Positions 22,508 through 32,878 of a stretch of 64,000 nt of DNA are shown in pieces. A program made the translations under genes and the position numbers. The notes below the pieces were generated by a model. That model searched no databases. It worked only from the letters and a program-made list of their open reading frames with translations, and was not told where the DNA came from. How positions within the stretch are numbered: the first letter of the stretch is position 1; the number at the start of each line of letters is the position of its first letter. Origin of the DNA: Sinorhizobium glycinis (GTDB lineage: Bacteria > Pseudomonadota > Alphaproteobacteria > Rhizobiales > Rhizobiaceae); contig NZ_LPUX01000053.1 in NCBI RefSeq assembly GCF_001651865.1, positions 186,001 to 250,000 of the forward strand, in the 5' to 3' direction.

Positions 22508-23355
22508 GTTCCATGTCTTCGGGCCGGATCGTTGGCCGCTCGACCGGCGACCGCATCATTCTCGTCCTGGTGATCGCGCTTGCGCTGATCATGATGGCGC
22601 CGATCGCCTGGATCATCGCGCTGTCACTCAAGGACAACAAGGAACTGATGACGGACATGAACTCCGTCTTCCACGCTCCCTACACGATCAACAACTACGT
22701 CAACATCCTGGCGACGTCCTCGGTCTTTCGCTGGATCCTGAACAGCGTGATCGTGTCAGGCGGCCTGACGATCATGACACTGGTTCTGTCGTCGCTCGCC
22801 GGCTACGGCTTTGCGCGGCTGAGCTTTCCGTTCCGCAACACGCTGTTCGTAATCGTGCTGCTCGGCCTTGCCGTTCCTGAACAGGCGGTACTGATCGCCC
22901 GCCATCAGCTCTTCAGCTGGCTGAAATTCCACAACACCTATCACGGGTTGATCCTGCCGGGCCTGGCCGCTCCCTTCGGGGTGTTCCTGATGACGCAATA
23001 TTTTCGCGCCATACCGAAGGAGCTCGACGAGGCGGCACTGCTCGACAATGCCAGCCGCTTCAAGATCTTCTGGAAGGTGCTGCTGCCGCTGACGATCCCG
23101 GCGCAGGCAACCCTCGGCATCTTCACCTTCCTGTCGTCCTGGAACGACTACTTCTGGCCGCTGATCTCCGGCACCAAAAAGGAAATGTACACGCTGACGA
23201 TCGGGATCGCTTCGACGCAGACGAACTTTGCACAGTCGGAAGGCCTCGGCTTCCTGATGTCGCAGGCGGTCTTTGCGGGCGCGCCGATCCTTATTCTCTA
23301 CCTGTTTTTCCAGAAATACATCGTGACGGCTGTCTCCGGCGCCGCCGTGCGCTGA
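22504..23355 (+). CDS. ABC sugar transporter permease (MalG-like)
   Basis: 283 residues with six hydrophobic spans. The EAA loop is ELDEAALLDNASRFKIFWKV, and SSWNDYFWPLISG is typical of the MalG group. ATG at 22504 overlaps the stop of the first permease (ATGA), with GAGAGGAAGG just upstream. A much longer open frame runs upstream, but that part lies over the first permease in another frame and is not coding. Confidence 0.93.
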   Translation: MSSMSSGRIVGRSTGDRIILVLVIALALIMMAPIAWIIALSLKDNKELMTDMNSVFHAPYTINNYVNILATSSVFRWILNSVIVSGGLTIMTLVLSSLAGYGFARLSFPFRNTLFVIVLLGLAVPEQAVLIARHQLFSWLKFHNTYHGLILPGLAAPFGVFLMTQYFRAIPKELDEAALLDNASRFKIFWKVLLPLTIPAQATLGIFTFLSSWNDYFWPLISGTKKEMYTLTIGIASTQTNFAQSEGLGFLMSQAVFAGAPILILYLFFQKYIVTAVSGAAVR

Positions 23356-23436
23356 AGCCACCACCCATAGGTCGCAACCGGCTCTCTGGGAGGGGAGCCA
23401 AGCCAGGGGCGAGGCCCCGACGAGGAGGAGATGAAC

Positions 23437-24762
23437 ATGACGCATAGCCTGAGGAAGTACATGCTGGCGGCCGCCTCGGCGCTCGCGCTCGCGGTCGCGA
23501 CGCCTGCCCTGGCGGCAACCGAACTTACCGTGCAGCGCTTCTTCGGCGCCTGCGACGCGGAGTTCGGCGGCAATACCGACGTCAGCAAGGCCGTCGGGGA
23601 ATGTGGCATCATCACCTCGCTGATCAACAAGTTCAACACCGACAACCCGGACGTGCATGTGACGGTGACCACCGTCGAATGGCCGGGTTACGACCAACTG
23701 ACTGCGCAATTTGCGGCCGGCGACCCGCCGGACATCGTCACCGTCCACCACTCCGTGCTCGGCGACTACCAGTCCAAGGGCCTGTTGATGCCGCTTGACG
23801 ATCTCCTGAAAACGGTTGGCGTCTCGCCCTCGGACTTCACCGATGCGAGCCTCAGCGGCGTGACCAAGGACGGAAAGATCTACGGCTTGCCGATCGACAA
23901 CTGGACGATGCTGTTCCACGTCAACGTGGACCTTTTCAAGAAGGCGGGCCTCGTCAATGCCGACGGCACGCCGAAGTTGCCGACCAGCGTCGACGAACTC
24001 ATGGCACAGGCCAAGCAGTTCAAGGAAAAGACCGGCAAGCCCTACTTCGTCCAAAATCTCGCGAACGAAGTGGCGCTCTATACGCGCAACCTCTACACCT
24101 ATCTTTTCCAGCAGGATTCCGACTTCTTTGCCGATCCCAAGCAGGTGAAGATGAACACGCTCGAGGCGAAGAAGGTCCTCGAGATGTACAAGGCGATCTA
24201 CGACAACGACTACACCACGAAGGACCTGGACTACGCTGCCAGCATCAATGCCTTTCTCGCGGGCGACGGCGGCGTGCATTTAAATGGTACGTGGGTGATC
24301 GGCGACTATACCGCCTCGTCCGAAACGTCGGGCACCGCCCTCAACGCCGGCGGCTACGCGGTCTACCCTTATCCGCAGCTTTTCTCCGGCAAAAAGGCCC
24401 AATATGCCGACGGCCACAGCTGGGCCGTTTCGCAGAAGGACCGCTCGCCGGAGGAAGAGGCGGCGATCGGCAAGTTCCTGAAGTTCTTCAACGACAATGA
24501 CTACGAATGGTCGCGCACCGGACACCTTCCGGCGGTGAAGGCCGTTCTCGAATCGGATGCGTTCAAGAAGCTACCGCATCGCGATACGATCGCGCCGATC
24601 GCAACGCTCGGCACGCCGCTACCGTCGACCGTGCAGCGCCAGTTCGCAATTCAGGACATCATTGGCCAGGAGATGAATGCGGCGATCACCGGCCAGAAGG
24701 ACATCGACGCCGCTCTGGCGGACATGGAGTCCCGCATCAACGAGTTGCTCGCGAATATCTGA
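23437..24762 (+). CDS. ABC sugar transporter substrate-binding protein
   Basis: 441 residues. A Sec signal peptide (LRKYMLAAASALALAVATPA, cleaved near ALA-AT) is followed by a family 1 solute-binding fold, with WPGYDQLTAQFAAGDPPDIV near the front and VHLNGTWVIGDYTASSETSG in the middle. GGAGG is 8 bases from the ATG at 23437 and only 2 from the ATG at 23431, so I chose the second. The order ATPase, two permeases, binding protein is unusual for CUT1 operons, in which the binding protein commonly comes first. Substrate is inferred from abfA. Confidence 0.92.
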   Translation: MTHSLRKYMLAAASALALAVATPALAATELTVQRFFGACDAEFGGNTDVSKAVGECGIITSLINKFNTDNPDVHVTVTTVEWPGYDQLTAQFAAGDPPDIVTVHHSVLGDYQSKGLLMPLDDLLKTVGVSPSDFTDASLSGVTKDGKIYGLPIDNWTMLFHVNVDLFKKAGLVNADGTPKLPTSVDELMAQAKQFKEKTGKPYFVQNLANEVALYTRNLYTYLFQQDSDFFADPKQVKMNTLEAKKVLEMYKAIYDNDYTTKDLDYAASINAFLAGDGGVHLNGTWVIGDYTASSETSGTALNAGGYAVYPYPQLFSGKKAQYADGHSWAVSQKDRSPEEEAAIGKFLKFFNDNDYEWSRTGHLPAVKAVLESDAFKKLPHRDTIAPIATLGTPLPSTVQRQFAIQDIIGQEMNAAITGQKDIDAALADMESRINELLANI

Positions 24763-24821
24763 GGCGCGTTGCCCGCGGCGCCGGCCCTGAATTGAATCGG
24801 TCCCGGTCGGGGGAATAGCCT

Positions 24822-24858
24822 GAGCGGGATGGGGAACTCTTTCCGCCTCATCCCGCTC
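24822..24858 (+). terminator. Hairpin after the ABC operon
   Basis: GAGCGGGATG pairs with CATCCCGCTC (10 bp, 17-base loop), 60 bases past the binding-protein stop. There is no T-run, so it may end transcription inefficiently or only protect the mRNA end. It may also be a piece of an intergenic repeat. Confidence 0.45.
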
Positions 24859-24924
24859 TAATCCGTTGCATGTTCATCGGCCGTGATTACGCGGAATGGT
24901 CAAGGCTCGACCACGGCTTCACCG

Positions 24925-25308
24925 TCACGCGGGTTCCGTATCGATACCGGCCTCCGCCAGTTCCTTGAAGCCACCGATGTTGAAAACCGTCGAATATCCC
25001 ATATCCAGGAGTGTCTTGCCCGCAAGTGCCGAGCGGCCGCCCGAAGCACAATGCAGAAGGATGGTCTTGCCCTTCTGAAAGGCTGGGTTGTGGTACTGGC
25101 TTTCCGGGTCCGCTCGAAACTCCAGCATGCCCCGCGAGACGTTCACCGCCCCTTTGATCTTGCCGGTTTGCTGAACCTCTGTCGGGTCGCGGACGTCCAC
25201 AATGAGCACGTCGCCGGAGCGCATCTTCTCGGCGGCTTCGTTAGGAGACAACTTCGGGACGGCACTATTTGCTTCCGCCAGCAAGTCCTTGACGTTCTTC
25301 ACCATCAT
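24925..25308 (-). CDS. Rhodanese-like domain protein
   Basis: 127 residues, a single rhodanese domain with the active-site loop HCASGGRSALA (C87) and the CH2A-type DVRDPTEVQQTGKIKGAVNV. Likely a persulfide carrier or sulfurtransferase in the cytoplasm. The ATG at 25308 follows GGAGG; the open frame upstream to 25377 has no ribosome binding site. It is flanked by the convergent ABC operon and by aspS upstream on the same strand, separated from aspS by a strong terminator, so it has its own promoter. Confidence 0.88.
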   Translation of the reverse strand: MMVKNVKDLLAEANSAVPKLSPNEAAEKMRSGDVLIVDVRDPTEVQQTGKIKGAVNVSRGMLEFRADPESQYHNPAFQKGKTILLHCASGGRSALAGKTLLDMGYSTVFNIGGFKELAEAGIDTEPA

Positions 25309-25477
25309 TTCCTCCAACCGGTGCGTTACCATGCAGCATCCGGGAGAAAGGAAGCGCCTTGAAAGAAACCCTGTCAAGGCGAGCTGGAATAACCCTTTTG
25401 GGGCGGAGCTGCAGGTATACCCCCCGACAGTCGGCTGGCCGACCTGACGGACTCCAATTTGGTTCCCACAACCAAAG

Positions 25478-25507
25478 AAAACCCGGCGAGATTTTCGCCG
25501 GGTTTTT
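25478..25507 (-). terminator. Rho-independent terminator after aspS
   Basis: A perfect stem (AAAACCCGGCGA with TCGCCGGGTTTT) and a short loop lie 30 bases past the aspS stop; on the minus strand it ends in TTTTCTTT. It isolates aspS from the rhodanese gene. Confidence 0.9.
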
Positions 25508-25537
25508 CTGGCATCAGGGATTTGGCATCAGTGAAGC

Positions 25538-27325
25538 TTAGTCCTTCTTCTGCGGGATCGGCCGGATCGCCAGCTCCCGCAATTGCTCCGGTGTCGCGGG
25601 CGACGGCGCGCCCATCAGGAGATCGACCGCCTGCTGGTTCATCGGGAAAAGCGAGATCTCGCGCAGGTTCTTGGCGCCGACGAGCAGCATGACGATGCGG
25701 TCGATGCCGAAGGCCATGCCGCCATGTGGCGGGGCACCGTACTGGAAGGCGCGGTAAAGACCACCGAACTGACCTTCGACATCCGCCTGGCTGAGGCCGA
25801 CATTCTCGAAAGCCTTGACCATGAGTTCCGGCGACTGGTTGCGGATCGAACCCGATGCGATCTCGAAGCCGTTGCAGACCATGTCGTATTGGAACGCCTT
25901 GATCGACAGCAGATCGTCGCCCGAGAGCGCCTTGAGCCCGCCCTGCGGCATCGAGAAGGGGTTGTGGGCGAAGTCGACGCGCTTCTCGTCCTCGTTCCAT
26001 TCATAGAACGGGAAGTCGACGATCCAGCACAGTTCGAAGCGGTCGCGATCGACGAGGTTCAGCTCCTCGCCGGCCCTGGTGCGCGCCTCGCCGGCGAACT
26101 TGTAGAACTTGGCCGGCTCGCCGGCGACAAAGAAGCAGGCGTCGCCGTCCTCGAGGCCGAGCTGCGTGCGGATCGCATCGGTGCGCTCCTCGCCGATGTT
26201 CTTGGCAAGCGGTCCTGCCCCTTCGAGCTTCTCGCCTTCCTTGCGCCAGAAGATATAGCCGAGCCCCGGCTGGCCCTGGCTCTGCGCCCAGGCGTTCATG
26301 CGGTCGCAGAAGGCGCGGCTGCCGCCGGTCTTGGCCGGGATCGCCCAGATTTCCACCTTCGGGTTGGAGGCGATCATGTTGGCGAAGACCTTGAAGCCGG
26401 AGCCGGCGAAATGCTGGGTGACTTCCTGCATCTCGATCGGGTTGCGGAGGTCCGGCTTGTCGGAACCGTACTTGCGGATCGCCGTGTCGTAGGGGATGCG
26501 CGGGAACTTGTCGGTGACCGGCTTGCCGCCGGCGAAGTCCGCGAAGATCGCGCGGATCATTGGCTCCATCGTGTCCCAGACGTCTTCCTGCTCGACGAAG
26601 CTCATTTCGAGATCGAGCTGGTAGAACTCGCCGGGCAGCCGGTCGGCACGCGGGTCCTCGTCGCGGAAGCACGGCGCGATCTGGAAATAGCGGTCGAAAC
26701 CGGCAACCATCAGCAGCTGCTTGTACTGCTGCGGCGCCTGCGGCAGCGCGTAGAAGGTGCCGGGATGAATGCGGCTCGGCACGAGGAAGTCGCGCGCGCC
26801 TTCCGGCGACGAGGCCGTCAGGATCGGCGTCGTATACTCGGTGAAGCCGATCTCGGTCATCCCCCGGCGCATGGCGCCGATGACCTCGGTGCGCTTGACG
26901 ATGTTCCTGTGCAGCGTCTCGCGGCGGAGATCGAGGAAGCGATACTTGAGCCGCACGTCTTCCGGATACTCCGGCTCGCCGAAGACCGGCAGCGGCAACT
27001 CCTTGGCGGCCGATAACACCTCGATCTCGCGGGCATAGAGTTCGACCTCGCCGGTCGGCATGTTCTTGTTGACGGTGTCGTCGGTGCGGGCCTTCACCGT
27101 GCCATCGACACGGATGACCCACTCGCCGCGCACTGTTTCGGCCATCTTGAAGGCCGGCGAATCCGGATCGGCGACAACCTGAGTCATGCCGTAGTGATCG
27201 CGCAGGTCGATGAAGAGCACGCCGCCATGGTCGCGGACGCGGTGAACCCAGCCGGAAAGGCGAACGGTGGAGCCGACGTCCGACTTGCGGAGAGCGGCAC
27301 AGGTGTGGCTGCGGTAACGGTGCAT
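25538..27325 (-). CDS. aspS: Aspartyl-tRNA synthetase
   Basis: Class II synthetase of 595 residues. The anticodon-binding OB fold is at the N terminus ([20 protein letters not shown]). The motif 2 region is [20 protein letters not shown] and motif 3 is [17 protein letters not shown]. The GAD insertion domain lies between, as usual for bacterial AspRS. It is probably non-discriminating, charging tRNA-Asn as well, because that is common in alphaproteobacteria with GatCAB; this cannot be read from the sequence alone. Confidence 0.97.
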   Translation of the reverse strand: MHRYRSHTCAALRKSDVGSTVRLSGWVHRVRDHGGVLFIDLRDHYGMTQVVADPDSPAFKMAETVRGEWVIRVDGTVKARTDDTVNKNMPTGEVELYAREIEVLSAAKELPLPVFGEPEYPEDVRLKYRFLDLRRETLHRNIVKRTEVIGAMRRGMTEIGFTEYTTPILTASSPEGARDFLVPSRIHPGTFYALPQAPQQYKQLLMVAGFDRYFQIAPCFRDEDPRADRLPGEFYQLDLEMSFVEQEDVWDTMEPMIRAIFADFAGGKPVTDKFPRIPYDTAIRKYGSDKPDLRNPIEMQEVTQHFAGSGFKVFANMIASNPKVEIWAIPAKTGGSRAFCDRMNAWAQSQGQPGLGYIFWRKEGEKLEGAGPLAKNIGEERTDAIRTQLGLEDGDACFFVAGEPAKFYKFAGEARTRAGEELNLVDRDRFELCWIVDFPFYEWNEDEKRVDFAHNPFSMPQGGLKALSGDDLLSIKAFQYDMVCNGFEIASGSIRNQSPELMVKAFENVGLSQADVEGQFGGLYRAFQYGAPPHGGMAFGIDRIVMLLVGAKNLREISLFPMNQQAVDLLMGAPSPATPEQLRELAIRPIPQKKD

Positions 27326-27610
27326 CGTCTAGTCCTGGAATTGCAGAAGGCCGCGCGAGGCTCGCCAAGGCGGGCGCGACGGCATAGCCAAAGTCGGGCG
27401 GAAAAGCGCATGATGCGCCGGATTTGTCAAGGCCGCGGCGCATGCCCGCCTGATCGGCGCTGTCCATCGTCACGCCGCGCGACACAGCGCGTCTCGGCGG
27501 ACATTACGTTTCGGAAGGTCACAAATCGCTACTGTCCCCGCCTACCATGTATCGCTAAACAGAAGAGACCCCACCAGCCCACGAGTCGCCGCCGTAAAGC
27601 CGGATGCGCC

Positions 27611-28906
27611 ATGTCCCAGATTCGCCCGCTCATCCCCCTCCTCCTCACCGCCGGCATCTTGATCGGCGGCAATGGGCTGCAGGGCACTTTCATATCCTTG
27701 CGGGCGCTCGAGGAAGGCTTTTCCACATCGCTGATCGGCCTCGTCGGCGCAGGCTATAATGTCGGCTTTGCGATCGGCTGCGTTTACGTGACCCGCATCC
27801 TCCGGTCGATCGGTCATATCCGTACCTTCTCAGCGATGGCGGCAATCGCCTCGGCGGCAGCGATCGCGATGGTGCTCGTCATCGAACCGGCTTTCTGGTT
27901 CCTGATGCGGCTCGTCGCCGGCATCTGCTTCGCCGGTCTCTTTGCAACGGTGGAAAGCTGGCTGAACGCCAGCGTCACCAATGCCAACCGGGCCCGCACC
28001 CTGTCGATCTACCGCCTGGTCGACCTCGGCTCGGTGACCGCCGCGCAATACTTGATTCCGGGCGTGGGGATCGGCGGCTTCGAGCTCTTCGCCATTATCT
28101 CCATGGCGCTGACTCTCTCGCTCGTGCCGATCTCCTTTGCCGACCGCTCAAGCCCCATCGCGCCGGAAGCGATCCGTTTCGACGTCAAGGCGCTCTGGAA
28201 TATCTCTCCCCTTGCTACGATCGGCTGCATCGTGGTGGGGCTCACGAATGCCGCCTTCCGCTCGCTCGGACCGATCTATGCGCAGGAGATCGGGCTTTCG
28301 GTCACCGCCATTGCAACATTCATGAGCGCCGGCATCATCGGCGGCGTCGTGCTTCAATACCCGCTCGGGCATTACTCGGACCAGATCGACCGCCGGCTGA
28401 TCATCCTGATCGCCACCTTCGGCTCACTCGTCGCGGGCCTCTTCCTCGCTTTCGGCGCCGGGAGCGACGAGTGGCTGAACTTCGCCGGCATCTTCGCCTT
28501 CGGCGCCTTCGCCATGCCGCTCTATTCGCTCTGTTCGGCCCATGCCAACGACCACGCGGCGGAAGGACAGCATGCGCTGGTCTCCGCCGGCATGCTGTTC
28601 TTCTGGTCGCTCGGCGCCATCATCGGACCGCTCTTCGCCTCCTTCCTGCTCGACCTCTTCGGGCCACGCGCGCTCTTCATCTATACCGCCGCCATCCTTT
28701 TTCTCTTCATGCTCTACACGCTCCAGCGCATGACGGCGCGCAAGCCTATACCGACCGATGAACGCTCCATGCCGTTCCGCAATCTGCTGCGCACCTCGTC
28801 CTTCTTCAACAAGCTGGCGGGCGGCAGCCAGCCGCAGCGAAATGGGCCGGAGCTGCGGCAAGATGCGCGATCGGATCGAATTGCTGAACGGGAGGATCAG
28901 GTTTAA
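27611..28906 (+). CDS. MFS transporter (YcaD-like)
   Basis: 431 residues and about twelve hydrophobic spans. The first is LIPLLLTAGILIGGNGLQGT. The loop 2 motif is weak (RILRSIGHIRTFS). The sixth-span region has ATVESWLNASVTNANRART, which is characteristic of the YcaD group of unknown substrate. The C terminus is a basic tail of about 50 residues (NKLAGGSQPQRNGPELRQD...). The ATG at 27611 is internal to a longer open frame whose upstream part overlaps aspS and is rejected. It is 65 bases before the multicopper oxidase gene. Confidence 0.85.
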   Translation: MSQIRPLIPLLLTAGILIGGNGLQGTFISLRALEEGFSTSLIGLVGAGYNVGFAIGCVYVTRILRSIGHIRTFSAMAAIASAAAIAMVLVIEPAFWFLMRLVAGICFAGLFATVESWLNASVTNANRARTLSIYRLVDLGSVTAAQYLIPGVGIGGFELFAIISMALTLSLVPISFADRSSPIAPEAIRFDVKALWNISPLATIGCIVVGLTNAAFRSLGPIYAQEIGLSVTAIATFMSAGIIGGVVLQYPLGHYSDQIDRRLIILIATFGSLVAGLFLAFGAGSDEWLNFAGIFAFGAFAMPLYSLCSAHANDHAAEGQHALVSAGMLFFWSLGAIIGPLFASFLLDLFGPRALFIYTAAILFLFMLYTLQRMTARKPIPTDERSMPFRNLLRTSSFFNKLAGGSQPQRNGPELRQDARSDRIAEREDQV

Positions 28907-28971
28907 AACGCGCCATTCCCAAGACCGCTGCAGGGCGAGGTCATCCGCCCTCCGCCTGGTCCTTTCGCAAT

Positions 28972-30381
28972 GTGGACGCCATGACGCCGATGCTCAGCCG
29001 CCGCACTTTCCTTCAGGGCTCGGCCTTCCTTGGCGGCGCCTTTGCGCTCGGCGCCGGGCTCGCCGCACGCGCCGGTGCGGCGCCCGAAGCCCAGGTCCTC
29101 ACGGCGCAACTGGCGCAGGCGCGGATCGCGGCCGACGGCATCACGCCTGTCATGACATACGGACTCGGCGACGCGCCCCATGCCGGCGTGCCGCCGGTCC
29201 TGAGGATGCGCAAGGGCGAAGCCTATGCGGCGCGGCTGGTGAACCGTCTCGACGAACCGACGACGGTCCACTGGCACGGCTTGCGGATCGGCAATGCGAT
29301 GGACGGCGTGCCGGAGATGACCCAGCCCTACGTCTATCCCGGCGATCACTTCGACTATGTCTTCACCCCGCCCGACGCCGGAACCTTCTGGTACCATCCG
29401 CATTGCAACACGCTGACGCAGATGGGCCACGGGCTCACCGGAGTGATCGTCGTCGAAAACCCGGCAGACCCGATTTTCGACGCGGAATTCGTCCTTAACC
29501 TTCGCGACTGGCGGCTCGGCGCGGAGGGCAAGTTCATCGATCCGTTCAAACCCCGGGATGCGGCACGCGGCGGCACCTACGGAACGGTCAGAACTGCCAA
29601 TTGGCAGCAGGAGCCCGGATATGATGCACCCGCCGGCGGGCTCGTTCGCGTCAGGATCGCCGCCACCGACGTGACGCGCATCTATACGATTGGTGTTGAG
29701 GGCGCTGAGGCAAAAGTGGTCGCGCTCGATGGCAATCCGGTGGATCATCCGTTCCTGCTCGACCGCCTGGACATCGGTCCGGGGCAGCGCGTCGACCTCG
29801 TCATGCGCATGCCGGGCAGCGAAGGGGCGCGGGCGACGCTCGGCAATTTCCGCGGCTCGAAACCGTGGACGATCGCAAGCCTGCGGGCGACCGGCCCTTC
29901 CCTGAAACGCGACCTTGGCGATGTCGCCCCCCTTCCGGCCAATCCGATCGCTAGAGCCGACCTGTCGACGGCGCAGCGGATTCCGCTCGAGCTCACGGCG
30001 ACGGCCGAACACAAGGCGGTACCATCGGTCTGCGGTTCGCTCGGTTATACCTTCTGGGCGCTCAACAAGGTTCCGTGGCCGGGCGACACGCCCGACCCGA
30101 TTGCACCGATCGAGGAACTGAAGCTCGGCAAAAGCTATGTGCTCGAGATCGCCAACCGCACCCCGCACGCGCACCCGATCCACCTGCATGGCTTGAGCTT
30201 CCGCATCCTCAGCTCGAACAAGCGGAGCTTTCTGCCGCCACCGACCGACACGATCCTGCTTCTGCCGGACGAGCAGGCGGAGGTGGCGCTTGTTGCCGAC
30301 AATCTCGGCGACTGGGTGATCCACTGCCACATCATCGAACATCAAAAGACCGGAATGACCGGCTATTTCAGAATTATCTGA
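28972..30381 (+). CDS. Tat-exported multicopper oxidase
   Basis: 469 residues. The signal is twin-arginine (SRRTFLQGSAFLGG, cleaved near ARAGA). The copper ligands are all visible: HWHGLRI, WYHPHCNT, HPIHLHGLSF and HCHIIEHQKTGM, the last with the Cys-His-Met axial set of a type 1 site. It is shorter and more compact than CueO and has no methionine-rich insert. Likely an oxidase of phenols or metals in the periplasm. The start may be 28972 or the ATG at 28981. It is in tandem after the MFS gene; the link is unproven. Confidence 0.9.
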   Translation: MDAMTPMLSRRTFLQGSAFLGGAFALGAGLAARAGAAPEAQVLTAQLAQARIAADGITPVMTYGLGDAPHAGVPPVLRMRKGEAYAARLVNRLDEPTTVHWHGLRIGNAMDGVPEMTQPYVYPGDHFDYVFTPPDAGTFWYHPHCNTLTQMGHGLTGVIVVENPADPIFDAEFVLNLRDWRLGAEGKFIDPFKPRDAARGGTYGTVRTANWQQEPGYDAPAGGLVRVRIAATDVTRIYTIGVEGAEAKVVALDGNPVDHPFLLDRLDIGPGQRVDLVMRMPGSEGARATLGNFRGSKPWTIASLRATGPSLKRDLGDVAPLPANPIARADLSTAQRIPLELTATAEHKAVPSVCGSLGYTFWALNKVPWPGDTPDPIAPIEELKLGKSYVLEIANRTPHAHPIHLHGLSFRILSSNKRSFLPPPTDTILLLPDEQAEVALVADNLGDWVIHCHIIEHQKTGMTGYFRII

Positions 30382-30460
30382 CAATTTCGATTGAGACGGC
30401 CGCAGCGAAACTATAGAGGGAAGTTCAAGCCTCATTTTCGCCATAGTGATTTAAGCCCCG

Positions 30461-31612
30461 ATGATTCAGACGACAGCAGAACTGGAGGCCGCCTGCCAAG
30501 AGCTGGCGCTCTCGAGCTACATTACGATCGATACGGAATTTCTGCGCGAGACCACGTTCTGGCCTGAACTCTGCCTGATCCAGATGGCCGGCCCCGACAC
30601 GGCGGTGATCGTTGATCCGATGGCGCCGGGGATCGACCTCGCGCCGTTCTTCGCGCTGATGGCCAATGCCGACATCGTCAAGGTTTTCCATGCGGCGCGC
30701 CAGGACATCGAGATCATCCACCATCTCGGCAATCTCATTCCGCATCCGCTCTTCGACACGCAAGTTGCGGCCATGGTCTGCGGTTTCGGCGACAGCGTCT
30801 CCTATGACCAACTCGTCAGCCGCATCAAGAACGTGCAGATCGACAAGTCGTCGCGCTTCACCGACTGGAGCCGCCGGCCCCTCACCGACAAGCAGCTGGA
30901 ATATGCGCTGGCCGACGTGACGCATCTCAGGGACGTCTACCACTACCTGAAAGCGGAGCTCGAACGAGAAGGACGCTCCTCCTGGCTCGCCGAGGAAATG
31001 GCGATTCTGGAGAGCCGCGAGACCTACGACCTCCATCCGGAGAATGCCTGGCAGCGTCTGAAGATGCGCGTCAGAAAGCCGATCGAGCTGGCGGTTCTAC
31101 AGAAGATCGCCGCCTGGCGCGAGCGCGAAGCGCGGGCGCGCAACGTGCCGCGCGGCCGGATCATCAAGGACGATGCGATCTACGAGATTGCCCAGCAGCA
31201 GCCGAAGGACGCGGAGGCGCTTGGCCGGCTGAGGACCATTCCGAAGGGATGGGAGCGCTCCGCTGCGGGCGCTGCAATCGTCGACGCGGTGACCGAGGCC
31301 CTGGCGATCCCGAAGGCCGAACTGCCGCGCCTGCCGCGGCAGAATCATACGCCGGAGGGCGCTGCCGCAGCGGTCGAGATGCTGAAGGTGCTCTTGAAGC
31401 TCATATCCGAGAAGGAAGGCGTGGCGGCCAAGATCATCGCCAGCAGCGACGATCTCGACCGGATCGCCGCCGAGGGCGAAAAGGCCGACGTCGCCGCGCT
31501 GCACGGGTGGCGCCGCGAGCTGTTCGGCGAGATGGCGCTGAAGCTCATCAATGGCGAGGTGGCGCTGCGCTTTGTCGGAAAGAAAATCGAGGCGATGGAA
31601 ATCGCCGGTTGA
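30461..31612 (+). CDS. rnd: Ribonuclease D
   Basis: 3'-5' exoribonuclease for tRNA 3'-end maturation. 383 residues. The DEDD exonuclease motifs are IDTEFLRETTFW, FHAARQDIEIIHHLG and YALADVTHLRDVYHYL, all in the first 200 residues. A C-terminal HRDC domain starts near LKMRVRKPIELAVLQKIAAW. The ATG at 30461 has no strong ribosome binding site. It is monocistronic. Confidence 0.95.
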   Translation: MIQTTAELEAACQELALSSYITIDTEFLRETTFWPELCLIQMAGPDTAVIVDPMAPGIDLAPFFALMANADIVKVFHAARQDIEIIHHLGNLIPHPLFDTQVAAMVCGFGDSVSYDQLVSRIKNVQIDKSSRFTDWSRRPLTDKQLEYALADVTHLRDVYHYLKAELEREGRSSWLAEEMAILESRETYDLHPENAWQRLKMRVRKPIELAVLQKIAAWREREARARNVPRGRIIKDDAIYEIAQQQPKDAEALGRLRTIPKGWERSAAGAAIVDAVTEALAIPKAELPRLPRQNHTPEGAAAAVEMLKVLLKLISEKEGVAAKIIASSDDLDRIAAEGEKADVAALHGWRRELFGEMALKLINGEVALRFVGKKIEAMEIAG

Positions 31613-31744
31613 ACGGCTGCAGCCGCCAACACCTTTCCGCCCGAATCCGACCTTAGCCAACAGGAAGCAAGAGGCTGATTCGGCAACCGCCAGATCAGAC
31701 ATTTCCACTATGCTGCGGTTCGGTCCGGCACCGCGGCTACTCCT

Positions 31745-32836
31745 ATGTTCTCATCCGAGGCCTGCCGCATGCGGTGGAGATTTTCCACGCTCGAGTTCAC
31801 ACTCCTGATGCTGATCGTGGCCGGCAGCGGCGTGGGCTATGCCTGGGCCGTTTACGGCGACGGCTCGCTGATCGGCGCGACCTATGCAGTCTTCATCCGC
31901 ATGCCGATCCTTGCCTTTGAACGGCACATCATATTCCGCCGTCTCTACCGGAAAATTCACAGCCTGCCGACCCCGGGCTTTCTGCTGTCGTCGGTGGCGG
32001 TCTATTTCGCCATCGAGAATATCGGGTTTGCGGCAGCGGGTGTGGTTCTACAGCTGACGGGCCTCCTGCAGCAGAGTTGGAGCGAGGCGATGGTCCCGTC
32101 CTTCGATGCGCTCCTTTATGCACTCGTCGTTTCCGGGCCGATCATCTTCGTCCTGCGGGTGCGGGAACTGCTCGGCCGCAATGTCTTCCTGAGCCTCCTG
32201 ACCGGTCGCTACCGCAAACCCGTGCAAGAGGAGCGTGTCTTCCTGTTCATCGATCTCGTCGGCTCGACATCCTTTGCCGAGCGCTTCGGCGATCTCAAGA
32301 CACAGGAATATCTCGGAAAACTGTTTGCAACCATGGCCGATCCGGTGCTGCGCCACCGCGGCTCCATCGACGATTACATCGGCGACTCCGTGATCATCAG
32401 CTGGCCCTTCGACCGTGCGGTGGCGGATGCCGCCTGCATTCGCTGCGTGTTCGATATTTTTGATCAGATCGAAGCGGATACCAGCCGCTGGCGCAAGGCC
32501 TATGGCGAGGTTCCCCGTCTTCGCGCCGCGCTCCACGGCGGTACGATCATTGCCGCGGAGATCGGTGTCGACAGACACAAGATCACCTATTTCGGAGACA
32601 CGGTGAACATGACGGCGCGTCTTGAGGGCCTCTGCCGGACACTTGACCGGCAGGTGCTGATTTCCGCCGATCTTTTGCGGCGCATGCGCCTCCCCACCTT
32701 CGTGCGAAGCGAAGATCTGGGCGAACACGAGGTCAAGGGCCGAGGTCAGAAGCTCGGAGTGTTTTCGCTTCACGCCGGCCTGCTGGGGTCGAGGGGGCCA
32801 CGCATGGGCAACCATCATCGGTCGCCCGCCAAGTGA
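31745..32836 (+). CDS. Membrane-bound class III adenylate/guanylate cyclase with a substituted substrate residue
   Basis: 363 residues. About four hydrophobic spans in the first 145 residues (for example FTLLMLIVAGSGVGYAWAVYG and LLYALVVSGPIIFVLRV) precede a class III cyclase domain (about 160-345). The metal aspartates are in FLFIDLVGST (D170) and DYIGD (D214). The transition-state Asn and Arg are in FGDTVNMTARLE (N288, R292). The purine-specifying Lys position has Asp (D210 in SIDDYIGD), while the second selective position is Thr (T281), so substrate choice may be relaxed or altered. ATG at 31745 was chosen; 31769 is possible. Confidence 0.87.
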   Translation: MFSSEACRMRWRFSTLEFTLLMLIVAGSGVGYAWAVYGDGSLIGATYAVFIRMPILAFERHIIFRRLYRKIHSLPTPGFLLSSVAVYFAIENIGFAAAGVVLQLTGLLQQSWSEAMVPSFDALLYALVVSGPIIFVLRVRELLGRNVFLSLLTGRYRKPVQEERVFLFIDLVGSTSFAERFGDLKTQEYLGKLFATMADPVLRHRGSIDDYIGDSVIISWPFDRAVADAACIRCVFDIFDQIEADTSRWRKAYGEVPRLRAALHGGTIIAAEIGVDRHKITYFGDTVNMTARLEGLCRTLDRQVLISADLLRRMRLPTFVRSEDLGEHEVKGRGQKLGVFSLHAGLLGSRGPRMGNHHRSPAK

Positions 32837-32878
32837 CCTGACTGCCCTTCGGAGAAACCCGGTTGCGACGGTAACTGG

